Shown: piece after piece, positions 42,128 through 50,854 of the stretch
How the letters are laid out: every line of letters begins with the position of its first letter
How positions within the stretch are numbered: position 1 is the stretch's first letter
NCBI GenBank assembly: GCA_944381555.1
Contig: CALWLL010000056.1
Coordinates: 62,001-126,000, forward strand
Direction of reading: 5' to 3'
DNA from: an uncultured Agathobacter sp.
GTDB taxonomy: Bacteria > Bacillota > Clostridia > Lachnospirales > Lachnospiraceae
DNA length: 64,000 bases
Notes under the pieces: generated by a model
Databases searched by the model: none
What the model was told of the DNA's origin: nothing
The model's input: only the letters and a program-made list of their open reading frames with translations
Program-made: the position numbers and the translations under genes

Positions 42128-42924
42128 TATTCTTCACCTCCAAGAGCATCCTTTCCTGAAAGCGCTTCACGAGCAGAAGGTGCAAGGAAGGATTTCAGTT
42201 TTTCTTCAATAACACGTGGATTTTCACCTGCCTGAATCGAAAGAAGTCCCTCAATGGTAATTTCTCTCATTGTCACTTCCTGTTGATTATTAACCTTCAA
42301 TTTATTTACAATCGGAGTACACAGCCAGTTTGCAATCAAAGAACCATATAAGGTTGTAAGAAGCGCAACCGACATATTAGGTCCGATAGAGGCTGAGTCA
42401 TCCAATGTTTTTAACATATTTACAAGACCGATCAGCGTACCGATCATACCCCATGCAGGTCCCATCTCTGCTAATTTCTCCCAGAATCCGATTACCTTGC
42501 CATGTCTTTCTTCTAAGCACATAAGATCTGTTTCGAGAATACCTCTTACAAGCTCCGGATCTGTACCATCAACGACTAGCATAATGCCTTTCTTCAGGAA
42601 TTCATCATCAACGTTGTTGGCAGCTTCCTCTAATGCAAGAAGGCCTTCCTTACGTCCAATATTCGATAATTCAATAATCTGCCGGATCACCTGTCCCGGA
42701 TCCATGACCTTGTCCTTAAAAGGCAGAGTGATGGATTTTAGTCCATTGATAAAATCCGACAATTTGTGTGATGTCAATACACTACCCATAGAACCGCCAA
42801 CTGTGATAAAAACAGATGGTATATCGACAAAGTTTTCAAAGGTATCTACACCGCCACTGGTGAGAATACCAATAATAACCATTATAAAACCAAAAATTAT
42901 GCCTATAAGAGATCCAACGTCCAT
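42127..42924 (-). CDS. motA: Flagellar stator protein MotA
   Basis: Four-helix stator subunit that forms the ion channel with MotB. Typical: GSLIGIIFGFIMVIIGIL at the N-terminus, a long cytosolic loop with charged residues that touch FliG, and GPAWGMIGTLIGLVNMLK and SVALLTTLYGSLIANWLC at the C-terminal helices. Start ATG with GGAAGG eight bases upstream (265 residues); a GTG three codons earlier is rejected. It has its own promoter behind a terminator. Confidence 0.95.
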   Translation of the reverse strand: MDVGSLIGIIFGFIMVIIGILTSGGVDTFENFVDIPSVFITVGGSMGSVLTSHKLSDFINGLKSITLPFKDKVMDPGQVIRQIIELSNIGRKEGLLALEEAANNVDDEFLKKGIMLVVDGTDPELVRGILETDLMCLEERHGKVIGFWEKLAEMGPAWGMIGTLIGLVNMLKTLDDSASIGPNMSVALLTTLYGSLIANWLCTPIVNKLKVNNQQEVTMREITIEGLLSIQAGENPRVIEEKLKSFLAPSAREALSGKDALGGEE

Positions 42925-42973
42925 GTTATACACCTTCCCGTAATATTATAATTTGAGCGGATACAATTTCACA

Positions 42974-42988
42974 TAATATGTCATATTA
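42974..42988. promoter_or_regulatory. Perfect 15-bp palindrome downstream of the motA promoter, candidate operator
   Basis: TAATATG-A-CATATTA on the minus strand, a perfect 7-bp-arm palindrome with one central base. It starts a few bases after the predicted transcription start of motA. Symmetry and position suggest a dimeric repressor site; no regulator can be named. Confidence 0.5.
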
Positions 42989-42998
42989 CCCTTTTATG

Positions 42999-43027
42999 AT
43001 TTTACTAAACTTTCGCCAACTTGTCTA
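42999..43027 (-). promoter_or_regulatory. SigA-type promoter of the motA-onward section
   Basis: TAGACA (43022-43027) and TAAAAT (42999-43004) with a 17-base spacer on the minus strand, each one mismatch from consensus. It lies between the flgE terminator and motA, so the motor/chemotaxis half can be transcribed apart from the basal-body half. Confidence 0.68.
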
Positions 43028-43078
43028 CTTTGATTTGTCTAAAAAAAGTATTTTATGTAAAAAAATACATTATTTAGG

Positions 43079-43113
43079 AAAAAAATGAGAAGTGGCAAAA
43101 ACCACTCCCCATT
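43079..43113 (-). terminator. Intrinsic terminator after flgE
   Basis: Minus-strand stem AATGGGGAGTGG / CCACTTCTCATT (12 pairs with two G-U), loop of six, followed by seven T residues. It splits the flagellar cluster in two transcription units, or attenuates read-through. Confidence 0.85.
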
Positions 43114-43128
43114 TTTATGTAACTGGCA

Positions 43129-44670
43129 TTATCGTTTCAGATTGATAAGTTCCTCCAATAATGTATCAGAAGTTGTGATAACACGAGAGTTCGCCTGAAA
43201 ACCACGTTGTGTAATAATCATATCTGTAAACTGTGCAGATAAATCAACGTTGGACATCTCTAATTCCCCAGTAGAAATAGAACTGCCGTCAGCCGTAATT
43301 TCAACGCCAATTCCATCAAAATCACCAGAGTTTAAGGTTGTCTGGTAACAATTATCACCGATTTTTTCAAGACCGGATGCATTTGAAAACTGAGCTACCG
43401 CTATCTGGCAGAGCACAACGGTATTACCGTTATCATAAGAGCCGTATACTTTACCGCTTGTATCGACAGAAAGCCCTGTTAATGCGCCAAGCTTCTTGCC
43501 TGCGCCATCCCCATTGATGCCTTTTAAAGCTCCCATTGTAGATGTTCCGCCATTATTTAGGTTCATCGCTGCCGAAAAGTCCACTTCAATATTTCTAAAG
43601 TTACTTCCGTCATCCACACCATTGGAAAGGAACTGTTCAAAATTAAGCACGATAGACTCATTTCCTGTTCCGCCAACAGACACAAATTCTCCATTATCCG
43701 GATTAAATTCCAATATGCAGGACAAACCTGCAGCATCATCAATTAACGGTTCTAATGCCGGCTCTGTTGCTACACCTGTATCACGAACAACCCAGCTTCC
43801 GGTTGAAGTCTGCTCAATAATATCTCCTGCTTCATTAAGGAAGTTGCCATCTACATCCTTTCTGTACTGGCGGACTAACTGATCATATGTAAGCGGCGTA
43901 TCAGCCATCGCATTATATGCCTCAAGATAATCTTTGCCATTAGAATCCAAAAGACTGGTTAATTCTACAGTATATTTACCTTTATCATTTGATTCATCCC
44001 CTGTAGTTAGAGGCTTTACAGAAAATTTTGCTGTATAGGAATATCCTAAATCATCATAAAAGTTTAATGTCATAGCATATCCGTCTTCACTTGTTACATT
44101 AGGATCATTCTTATCCAGAATACCGGATACGGCTCCTAAAGTTGTTCCTTCCGGAGCTGACGTCTGGTTTGCAGCAGACATAACCTGAAGTGGCGTTACG
44201 GTATCTTTTTTGATTTCTCCCGTTGTTGGATCCACCTGCCATCCCATAAGGGTGTAACCAGTAGATGTCATACATAAGAATCCATTTCCGTCTACATAGT
44301 AAGAACCGGAACGCGTAAAGAATGTATTTGTTCCATCACTTACAATAAAGAAATTCGTTGATTCACTGTCTGTTAATTTTAAATCGAATGGGTTGCCTGT
44401 TGTTTCTGCTGCGCCTGCGGTTGTAATGCTGATTGTAGTTGCTCCTGTAGAAACACCAAGACCAATCTGTTTTGCGTTGATACCGCCGACTCCGGTTGCC
44501 GCATTGCCTCCTGATGCGGAAGCGGTGGTCTGGTACATAATTTCTGTAAATGTTACTCTTGAAGACTTAAAGGCTTCTGTGTTTACGTTTGCGATATTAT
44601 TACCGATAACGTCCATTCTTGTCTGATGTGTCTTAAGACCTGACACAGCAGAGTAAAGTGATCTCATCAT
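43129..44670 (-). CDS. flgE: Flagellar hook protein FlgE
   Basis: Hook subunit exported through the flagellar channel. The N-terminus MRSLYSAVSGLKTHQTRMDVIGNNIANVNT carries the rod-hook-filament family motif, broken here as MRSLYSAVSGLKTHQTRMD then VIGNNIANVNTEAFKSSR. The C-terminus is ELEMSNVDLSAQFTDMIITQ and on to LLEELINLKR. The middle (about 85-420) is the variable surface domain. 513 residues. It ends the first transcription unit before a terminator. Confidence 0.96.
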   Translation of the reverse strand: MMRSLYSAVSGLKTHQTRMDVIGNNIANVNTEAFKSSRVTFTEIMYQTTASASGGNAATGVGGINAKQIGLGVSTGATTISITTAGAAETTGNPFDLKLTDSESTNFFIVSDGTNTFFTRSGSYYVDGNGFLCMTSTGYTLMGWQVDPTTGEIKKDTVTPLQVMSAANQTSAPEGTTLGAVSGILDKNDPNVTSEDGYAMTLNFYDDLGYSYTAKFSVKPLTTGDESNDKGKYTVELTSLLDSNGKDYLEAYNAMADTPLTYDQLVRQYRKDVDGNFLNEAGDIIEQTSTGSWVVRDTGVATEPALEPLIDDAAGLSCILEFNPDNGEFVSVGGTGNESIVLNFEQFLSNGVDDGSNFRNIEVDFSAAMNLNNGGTSTMGALKGINGDGAGKKLGALTGLSVDTSGKVYGSYDNGNTVVLCQIAVAQFSNASGLEKIGDNCYQTTLNSGDFDGIGVEITADGSSISTGELEMSNVDLSAQFTDMIITQRGFQANSRVITTSDTLLEELINLKR

Positions 44671-44751
44671 AGTTAAATGACCTCCTGTTTTTGAGCAGTA
44701 TGTCTGTTTTCCTCTGTCATTCAGAAAACTATAGCCTCCATAAGGTCCGGC

Positions 44752-45156
44752 TTAAATAATAACTGCTCCGTCAATATTTGTAAAAATATTACTATTTGTC
44801 TCTGTTTGATCCATCGCTGTAACAACCGTCTTATTCGGTATGTTCACAATAAACGCAAGAGAATCAATCAGTACCAGAGATTCTGTTATCCCTTTTTCAC
44901 TCGCCTGTTTTACTCCATTTTCCAATCTGACATTCTGGGAATCCGTAAGTAAAATATTCCTGTCATTCAGTCTGTTTACTGCATGCTTGGAGAATTTTAA
45001 TTCTGAGGATTCCATAACGGCCTGTGACTTTTTTTGTCTCAACACGTCCTCGAAAGATATGTCCGTGCTGTATGCCGTTTTTGTATTCTGCGTTTGATTC
45101 AGATACTGGTCAGTAATCTGTTCAATGGACAAAAACCGGTTGGATATCTGATTCAT
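44752..45156 (-). CDS. Flagellar operon protein, TIGR02530 family
   Basis: 134 residues. The conserved core reads ELKFSKHAVNRLNDRNILLT, LVLIDSLAFIVNIPNKTVVT and ends FTNIDGAVII, which is the signature of this small Firmicutes flagellar family found between flgD and flgE. Exact function is not known; a hook-assembly role is implied by position. The ATG is set by GGAGG seven bases upstream. Confidence 0.85.
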   Translation of the reverse strand: MNQISNRFLSIEQITDQYLNQTQNTKTAYSTDISFEDVLRQKKSQAVMESSELKFSKHAVNRLNDRNILLTDSQNVRLENGVKQASEKGITESLVLIDSLAFIVNIPNKTVVTAMDQTETNSNIFTNIDGAVII

Positions 45157-45196
45157 AATCAAACCTCCATTACTATTCAATTTTTGTTATGTAGTG

Positions 45197-45907
45197 CTAT
45201 ACGGTTTGCGGCTCCTGTGCTGAACCATCCTCTGTTGTACCATCCTCCGCAGAACCCTCCTGCTCCTGCTGTTTCAACAGTATTTCCATCTTTTCTTCAT
45301 AATCTTCTAATGTTTTTAATGTTTCTTCCGAAACAAATTGCTGCTGATATGATGTCATGCTGTCGTAAAGTTCTCTTATCTGTACGATTGCTTTTTCCCA
45401 CTCAACCGTAAGATTTTCTTCTAACGGAAGCTGTTGAATCATGTTTTCAAGAGTGCTTGCCAAGGTAATGCCTTCATAATACTCAGAATCCGCAACAGTA
45501 TCCAATGAAGACAATGGATATAATCCATCATTTACGGATAAATAGATTTCTCCATTTTCATACATTACATAATCAACTCTTCCGTCTACCCATGAAGTCT
45601 GACCTGTCGTTTCACTGGTTACTTTTAAGATAACCTGTTTGCCAACAAGACTGCTTGCCATAGAACTCTGCTCTGTTTCACTCATGGAAAGCGTTGCTTC
45701 CAATTGAGAGAAGGTTGCCATCTGTGCAACATAGTCTGTATTGCTGGTTGGTTCAAGAGGATCCTGATACTGCATTTCTGCACAAAGCAACTGTAAGAAC
45801 TGGTCATAACCCAATGTAGAGCCAGTAGGATTAATCCCATTATTCTTAGAATTGTCAGTATACTCATAATTTAATTTACCATCTTCTACCGGTGCAATAA
45901 TTGCCAT
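45197..45907 (-). CDS. flgD: Flagellar hook-cap/scaffold protein FlgD
   Basis: Scaffold for hook assembly. The FlgD N-terminal signature is clear: LGYDQFLQLLCAEMQYQDPLEPTSNTDYVAQMA, shown here in parts LGYDQFLQLLCAEMQYQDP and NTDYVAQMATFSQLE. The middle has MASSLVGKQVILKV. An acidic Glu/Gln-rich tail of about 90 residues follows. 236 residues. It lies between fliK and the TIGR02530 gene. Confidence 0.94.
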   Translation of the reverse strand: MAIIAPVEDGKLNYEYTDNSKNNGINPTGSTLGYDQFLQLLCAEMQYQDPLEPTSNTDYVAQMATFSQLEATLSMSETEQSSMASSLVGKQVILKVTSETTGQTSWVDGRVDYVMYENGEIYLSVNDGLYPLSSLDTVADSEYYEGITLASTLENMIQQLPLEENLTVEWEKAIVQIRELYDSMTSYQQQFVSEETLKTLEDYEEKMEILLKQQEQEGSAEDGTTEDGSAQEPQTV

Positions 45908-45933
45908 TTGTACCTCCTTTTGATTATGAACTG

Positions 45934-47436
45934 CTATGCAGTAAAGTCAATTGTATTACCATTGTCTTTCATAATCTGTGCTGCTAATGTTTCTTCTTCT
46001 GTCATAATACCCTGTAATTCATCAAGGGAATCTACAGTAAGATTGCGACGCCTTGGAGCAGCGTCTTCCTGAATCTGCTCCTGTGGACTTTGCTGGTTCT
46101 GCTCTAGATTTCGCTCAAATTCATGGGATGCGATCGTCACTTCAATTGCGTCGACCTTAACACCCGCCTGTGTCAGATTCTCACGAAGTATTGATACCTG
46201 TGCCTCAAGAGCTTCTTTTACCACATCATTTGTTGCAATAAATTGTGCGTTCACCACACCTTCTTCACTGGAAATATGAAGGTATATTCTACCAAGATTT
46301 TCCGGATTAAGCTGCATTTCCATTGAAGTCGTATCTGGCGTAACAGCAACTTTAATCTGTTCTGCAATCTGTTCCATAATCTGTGCCGTATCGACACTAA
46401 AATAAGAACTAAGCTGCATCTGTGACATTTCGCCAACCTGTCCGCCTGCTGAAACTGCTTGGTTCGTCATAAATACCTGACCCGAACTGTTTTCCTGATG
46501 GAACAAGGAATCTCCGCCTGTGCTTTGCCTGCCAAAGAGAGACGAGTCTGCGTCGGCTTCGGTGTCCGCAGCAGTTTCTATAACTTCCGCATTATCTGCT
46601 TTCGTTTCGGCTGCTTCTCCCTGTTTGCTAACCTGTATCTTCACATCTTCTGCCTCTCCATCATCCGCTTTTACAGCTTCCGAAGAGTTCTCCTGAGGCA
46701 GTGCTTCCTGTTGTGCTGTTTCCCCAACCTGCTCTGTCTGATTTGGATTAGCAGCATCCGTAGTTTCCTGAGCGTTCAAATTGTCCATCTGTGCTTCTAA
46801 TGCCTTGTCAAAGGTAACTTCAGCGGATTCTAAATTCATGGTTTCCATCTGAGCTATCATATCCTGTAAACCCTTCATGTCTACATTCAGATTCTTCATC
46901 AGATCATTTGACAAAACGTCAAGCGTTTCCATTACTTTAAGAAAATTTTCGTCAAGTAACAGTTCTTCTCCTTGGAAAGTTCCTGTTAAAGCCATTACAA
47001 CACTTACAAGATTCTTTGGACTTAGTAAATCAAGCGCGCTTAATCCCATTTCATCCAGTAAACTGCGTAAAGTTTCTTCGTCTACAGCATACTCTTTGCT
47101 GATTGTATCAAGAATTTCCTTTTCTGCCTGCTCTAAGGTCTCCCCTGCCGCTTCCATTTCTTCTGCTGAAATTTCTTTATCTTTGGCATTTTCAATCTGG
47201 TTATCCTTATAACTGTACCTTTCATAAGAATCCGTAATTGCCTGTGCGCTGTCTTCTTTTGAAAAACCAGTCTGGGAAGACGTATCACCTGCCGCCTGAT
47301 TTACAGCGTCAACAGTTTGATTCATCATAGACGCAAACATTTCTGTTACTTCGCGGTTTTCTTCCTGCAGCTTCTTTGAAACATCCGCCTGCGACACTTT
47401 CACAGAGGAAATGTTTAAAAGATTTGCCGTTGTCAT
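45934..47436 (-). CDS. fliK: Flagellar hook-length control protein FliK
   Basis: Molecular ruler exported during hook growth. The first 330 residues are low-complexity, rich in Glu, Gln and Ala. The C-terminal Flg_hook domain is visible: TSMEMQLNPENLGRIYLHIS, VVKEALEAQVSILRENLTQAG and VDAIEVTI. 500 residues. GGAGG lies six bases from the ATG. The sequence outside the C-terminal domain is expected to diverge quickly. Confidence 0.92.
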   Translation of the reverse strand: MTTANLLNISSVKVSQADVSKKLQEENREVTEMFASMMNQTVDAVNQAAGDTSSQTGFSKEDSAQAITDSYERYSYKDNQIENAKDKEISAEEMEAAGETLEQAEKEILDTISKEYAVDEETLRSLLDEMGLSALDLLSPKNLVSVVMALTGTFQGEELLLDENFLKVMETLDVLSNDLMKNLNVDMKGLQDMIAQMETMNLESAEVTFDKALEAQMDNLNAQETTDAANPNQTEQVGETAQQEALPQENSSEAVKADDGEAEDVKIQVSKQGEAAETKADNAEVIETAADTEADADSSLFGRQSTGGDSLFHQENSSGQVFMTNQAVSAGGQVGEMSQMQLSSYFSVDTAQIMEQIAEQIKVAVTPDTTSMEMQLNPENLGRIYLHISSEEGVVNAQFIATNDVVKEALEAQVSILRENLTQAGVKVDAIEVTIASHEFERNLEQNQQSPQEQIQEDAAPRRRNLTVDSLDELQGIMTEEETLAAQIMKDNGNTIDFTA

Positions 47437-47459
47437 GCAAGTCCTCCTTTCTTTTATAT

Positions 47460-48236
47460 TTAGTTTTTTTCCGGTTCCATAATCGCTGTTAATGTTGCAG
47501 CGTTTTCTGGTTCCATTTTGGCTAGGATATCTGCTCTGGACTGTGTATCCATATTCATCAGAATATCTGACACAAGTTCTGTTTTGCCTTCTCCTACCAT
47601 TTCATCAAAAATTGCAGCAGCAGCTTTTGCCTGCATATCTGAATAGGTTTGGACATAACTATCCATCTGTTCATCATACAAATACTGCTCTACAACCATT
47701 TTATATAAAACCTCAGCATTCTCCGGATCAATGCTTTCATAATAGGTTTTATACCACTCATAATCTACCCCTTCTGTGCCAAAGATAACCTCCTCATACC
47801 ACTGTTCTTTGATACGTTCGAATTCTTCCTGTTCTTCTTTGTACACAGACAGTTCTGCTATCTGATTCTGTAAATCCAAAATCGTAGCATCATCTACATC
47901 TCCCTCGGCAAGCGCCGCATCCAGCATCGCTTCGAGTTCCTTAATGCGTTCTACCGCATCTTCTATCGTTTCAAACTGATACTCCGTATCTTCAGCCGGC
48001 TCTTCCTCCGGAAGAATCATATTCAGATACGGAATATCTTTAATGATCGGCCGGAGTACGGTAGAACCGAATCCGCCAAAATCCGTTTTAATTAATAAAA
48101 CTATAATTCCAAGCCAAATTAAAATAATCAGTAATGTCACGAAAGCAAGTATAATTTTGCTTCCTATGCCTTCACCGGAATCTTCTGCATCAATATTATC
48201 TGGTTTCGTCTTTTCCTTTTTTCTGAATAACGCCAT
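47460..48236 (-). CDS. YlxF/MotE-like membrane protein with MgtE-N-like C-terminal domain
   Basis: 258 residues: one membrane helix (about 26-48), a coiled-coil/acidic middle (about 85-150), and a C-terminal helical repeat resembling the MgtE N-terminal domain (LVSDILMNMDTQSRADILAKM). The same architecture and position between fliJ and fliK describe B. subtilis YlxF and the rhizobial MotE chaperone-like protein. Inferred role: helps export or motor assembly. GGAG is six bases from ATG. Confidence 0.82.
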   Translation of the reverse strand: MALFRKKEKTKPDNIDAEDSGEGIGSKIILAFVTLLIILIWLGIIVLLIKTDFGGFGSTVLRPIIKDIPYLNMILPEEEPAEDTEYQFETIEDAVERIKELEAMLDAALAEGDVDDATILDLQNQIAELSVYKEEQEEFERIKEQWYEEVIFGTEGVDYEWYKTYYESIDPENAEVLYKMVVEQYLYDEQMDSYVQTYSDMQAKAAAAIFDEMVGEGKTELVSDILMNMDTQSRADILAKMEPENAATLTAIMEPEKN

Positions 48237-48246
48237 AAATATCTCC

Positions 48247-48687
48247 TTACTTAGAATTGTAAGTAAAGCTTACAAGTTCATCGATTTCCTTGCTTTCGCC
48301 CTCTTTTATCTCTTCCTTGAACTGTTCAAATGCCTTTTCGCGCAGCTTTTCATGGGTTTTACGCTCCATCATGATTTCATTTAACTTTTGTCTTGCAGCA
48401 TTTAATTCAAGTTCCGCCTTATGCACCACGATCATCTGGCGGCGCACCAAAGTCTTCATAGCATTCACGTCCGCTCTTGCATGCGCAACTTTTTGCATAT
48501 CAAGAGTGCCTGTCATTAACTTCTTTAATGCCATTTCATAACCTGTACGACGAATGAGCAGCTCTTGAAGCGCCTTCTGTTCAGAAAGATACTTTTGATT
48601 TGCAATGCCGTATGCAATTTTCGCCTGAGATTCCAGTTTTAACTTGATTTCCAGAATATTTTGCATTCTGTATTTAAACTTCGCCAT
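48247..48687 (-). CDS. fliJ: Flagellar export chaperone-escort protein FliJ
   Basis: 146 residues, almost entirely coiled coil, starting KFKYRMQNILEIKLKLESQ as FliJ proteins do. FliJ is the stalk of the FliI ATPase ring and recycles export chaperones. It lies directly downstream of fliI. Confidence 0.92.
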   Translation of the reverse strand: MAKFKYRMQNILEIKLKLESQAKIAYGIANQKYLSEQKALQELLIRRTGYEMALKKLMTGTLDMQKVAHARADVNAMKTLVRRQMIVVHKAELELNAARQKLNEIMMERKTHEKLREKAFEQFKEEIKEGESKEIDELVSFTYNSK

Positions 48688-48703
48688 AAAAACACCCTAT
48701 CGA

Positions 48704-50014
48704 TCAGTCTGCAAACACCCGTTCTAAAAGCTGTAACTCTTCTTCGAACTGAAATTTTTCATCTGTAGCCTGACATAAAAATTCATTTACTACACGGATT
48801 TTCTTGATTGCATAATCAATATCCGGGTTTGAACCACTTTTGTAAGCGCCAATATTGATTAAGTCTTCCGCTTCTGCATATGTGGCCAGAACATTTTTTA
48901 ATCTTCCTGCCAAAGCCTTATGTTCTTTTGTCGCAATAGCACTCATAACACGGGAAATGCTCTGTAATACATCAATTGCAGGATAATGGTTCTTGTGCCC
49001 GAGTTTACGGTCCAGCATAATATGCCCATCCAAAATACTTCGCGCCGTATCTGTAATCGGCTCGTTAAAATCATCACCATCCACCAACACGGTGTACAAA
49101 CCTGTAATGGAACCTTTATCCGAAGTACCGGCTCTTTCTAACAGCTTTGGCATCTCAGAATATACGCTCGGCGGATATCCTCTTGTTACCGGCGGCTCCC
49201 CGGATGCAAGTCCGATTTCACGCTGCGCCATAGAAAAACGCGTCAAAGAGTCCATCATAAGAAGGACGTCCTTCCCCTGATCACGGAAATATTCCGCAAT
49301 CGCGGTTGCTGTCTTAGCTGCTTTATTACGAATTAAGGCCGGTTTATCCGATGTGGCAACCACCACTACCGATCTGGCCATTCCCTCCGTTCCTAAATCC
49401 CGTTCAATAAATTCCCGTACCTCACGTCCACGTTCACCAATTAGGGCTATTACGTTAATATCCGCTTTTGTATTACGGGCAAACATTCCAAGCAGGGTAC
49501 TCTTTCCAACTCCCGAACCTGCAAAGATTCCGATACGCTGGCCTTTTCCAACAGTAATCAATCCATCTACTGCTTTTACACCCAATGGAAGAACCTCGCT
49601 TATAATTTTTCTCGACATCGGGTCCGGCGGCAGCGCTTCAACCGGATAAGCAAAAGGAAGTTTCAGTTCATCTGCATCTGTTGGTCTTCCAATTCCATCA
49701 AGGGTATGTCCCAATAATCCATCACCAACAGAAACTTCCAGAGGATGCCCTGTATTTTCAACAATGCATCCGACTCCAACACCTTCAACATTATCGAAGG
49801 GCATAAGTATTAGTTCGGTTTCGCGGAATCCAACCACCTCGGCCATAACATATTCCTGCTTTTCTTTATCCAGATAGATTTTGCACAAATCATTGAGTCT
49901 GGCTTTAGGTCCGACAGATTCAACAGTAAGCCCAACTACCATTGAAACTTTTCCGTAACTTTTATAAAATTGTCTGTCCAATAGCTGCAAATACTTCTCT
50001 GCTTCTTTTATCAC
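48704..50014 (-). CDS. fliI: Flagellar export ATPase FliI
   Basis: F1-like ATPase that energises substrate loading in flagellar export. Walker A GIFAGSGVGKSTLLGMFARN, then ALIGERGREVREFIERDLG, Walker B DVLLMMDSLTRFSMAQREIG and SITGLYTVLVDGDDFNEPI are all canonical. 436 residues. The start is a GTG five bases after GGGGAA. Confidence 0.97.
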   Translation of the reverse strand: MIKEAEKYLQLLDRQFYKSYGKVSMVVGLTVESVGPKARLNDLCKIYLDKEKQEYVMAEVVGFRETELILMPFDNVEGVGVGCIVENTGHPLEVSVGDGLLGHTLDGIGRPTDADELKLPFAYPVEALPPDPMSRKIISEVLPLGVKAVDGLITVGKGQRIGIFAGSGVGKSTLLGMFARNTKADINVIALIGERGREVREFIERDLGTEGMARSVVVVATSDKPALIRNKAAKTATAIAEYFRDQGKDVLLMMDSLTRFSMAQREIGLASGEPPVTRGYPPSVYSEMPKLLERAGTSDKGSITGLYTVLVDGDDFNEPITDTARSILDGHIMLDRKLGHKNHYPAIDVLQSISRVMSAIATKEHKALAGRLKNVLATYAEAEDLINIGAYKSGSNPDIDYAIKKIRVVNEFLCQATDEKFQFEEELQLLERVFAD

Positions 50015-50032
50015 TGTAATTCCCCAACTGTG

Positions 50033-50854
50033 CTAACCGCACAGGGATCTGATATCTTTTTCAAGATTTGCAAGTTCCATATCAATTCCACAGTTGAATA
50101 CACCGGACCCTGTTTCAATCATACAGTCCTCTGGTCCTAACGACATGTCGCCGACAATCTCAATGTTAATATCATTTCCTATCTTCTCTTTAATATCTTT
50201 TATATGAGATTCCATAAACTTATAATTTGCAGAAGCTACACGAATACGAAAATCTTTTCCGCTTTCCTCATTCATCAATGTGTTGTTCACAAGATACAAA
50301 AGAATCTGTTTTTTATCATCAAACTGAATATCAAATACACGATGAAAAACAGCAATAATTGCGTCTACAATATCCGTTTCCATTGTCTGCATTTTATCAT
50401 GATATTCTGATTTTAATCTGTGCTCCATTTCCATGAATTCTTCCTGCATACGTTTTTTTTCGCGTCCCAGTTCATCATTCATTTTGGAAACACCTTCGTT
50501 GTATCCTTCTGCCTTACGTTTTTGAAAAAGCAGTTCGGCTTCTTTTTGAGCCGCTTCCGTTATCTGAAGCGCTTCGGCTTTCGCCGCCGCTACAATGCCC
50601 TCCGCTTCCGTTCTTGCCTGTTCAAGAAGTTCTTCCGCAGTAATCTGCGGTTCAGACACTACTTCCTCCGCCTCAAGACCTGCAAGAAAACCATCTAAAA
50701 TTTCTTCACTTCCGGGAACCCTTTCCTTCTCTCCGTTATTTGGAGCATCAGTATTCGCCGGAGCGCTGTTATGTATATATCTCTCATCCGCATTAATTAT
50801 CCGTTTTTCATTCTCATGACTAATGACAAAACATTGCTTTAATAAATTAGACAA
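50033..50854 (-). CDS. fliH: Flagellar export stator protein FliH
   Basis: FliH regulates FliI and docks it at the C-ring. A low-complexity N-terminus, a long coiled coil with EELLEQARTEAEGIVAAAKA and Gln/Glu-rich heptads (about 85-165), and a globular FliH/V-ATPase-E-like C-terminus (about 165-273). I place the start at a TTG that lies seven bases after the extended box GGAGGTGAT. The upstream ATG is inside that box and the GTG has none. It overlaps the end of fliG by eight bases. Confidence 0.88.
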   Translation of the reverse strand: MSNLLKQCFVISHENEKRIINADERYIHNSAPANTDAPNNGEKERVPGSEEILDGFLAGLEAEEVVSEPQITAEELLEQARTEAEGIVAAAKAEALQITEAAQKEAELLFQKRKAEGYNEGVSKMNDELGREKKRMQEEFMEMEHRLKSEYHDKMQTMETDIVDAIIAVFHRVFDIQFDDKKQILLYLVNNTLMNEESGKDFRIRVASANYKFMESHIKDIKEKIGNDINIEIVGDMSLGPEDCMIETGSGVFNCGIDMELANLEKDIRSLCG

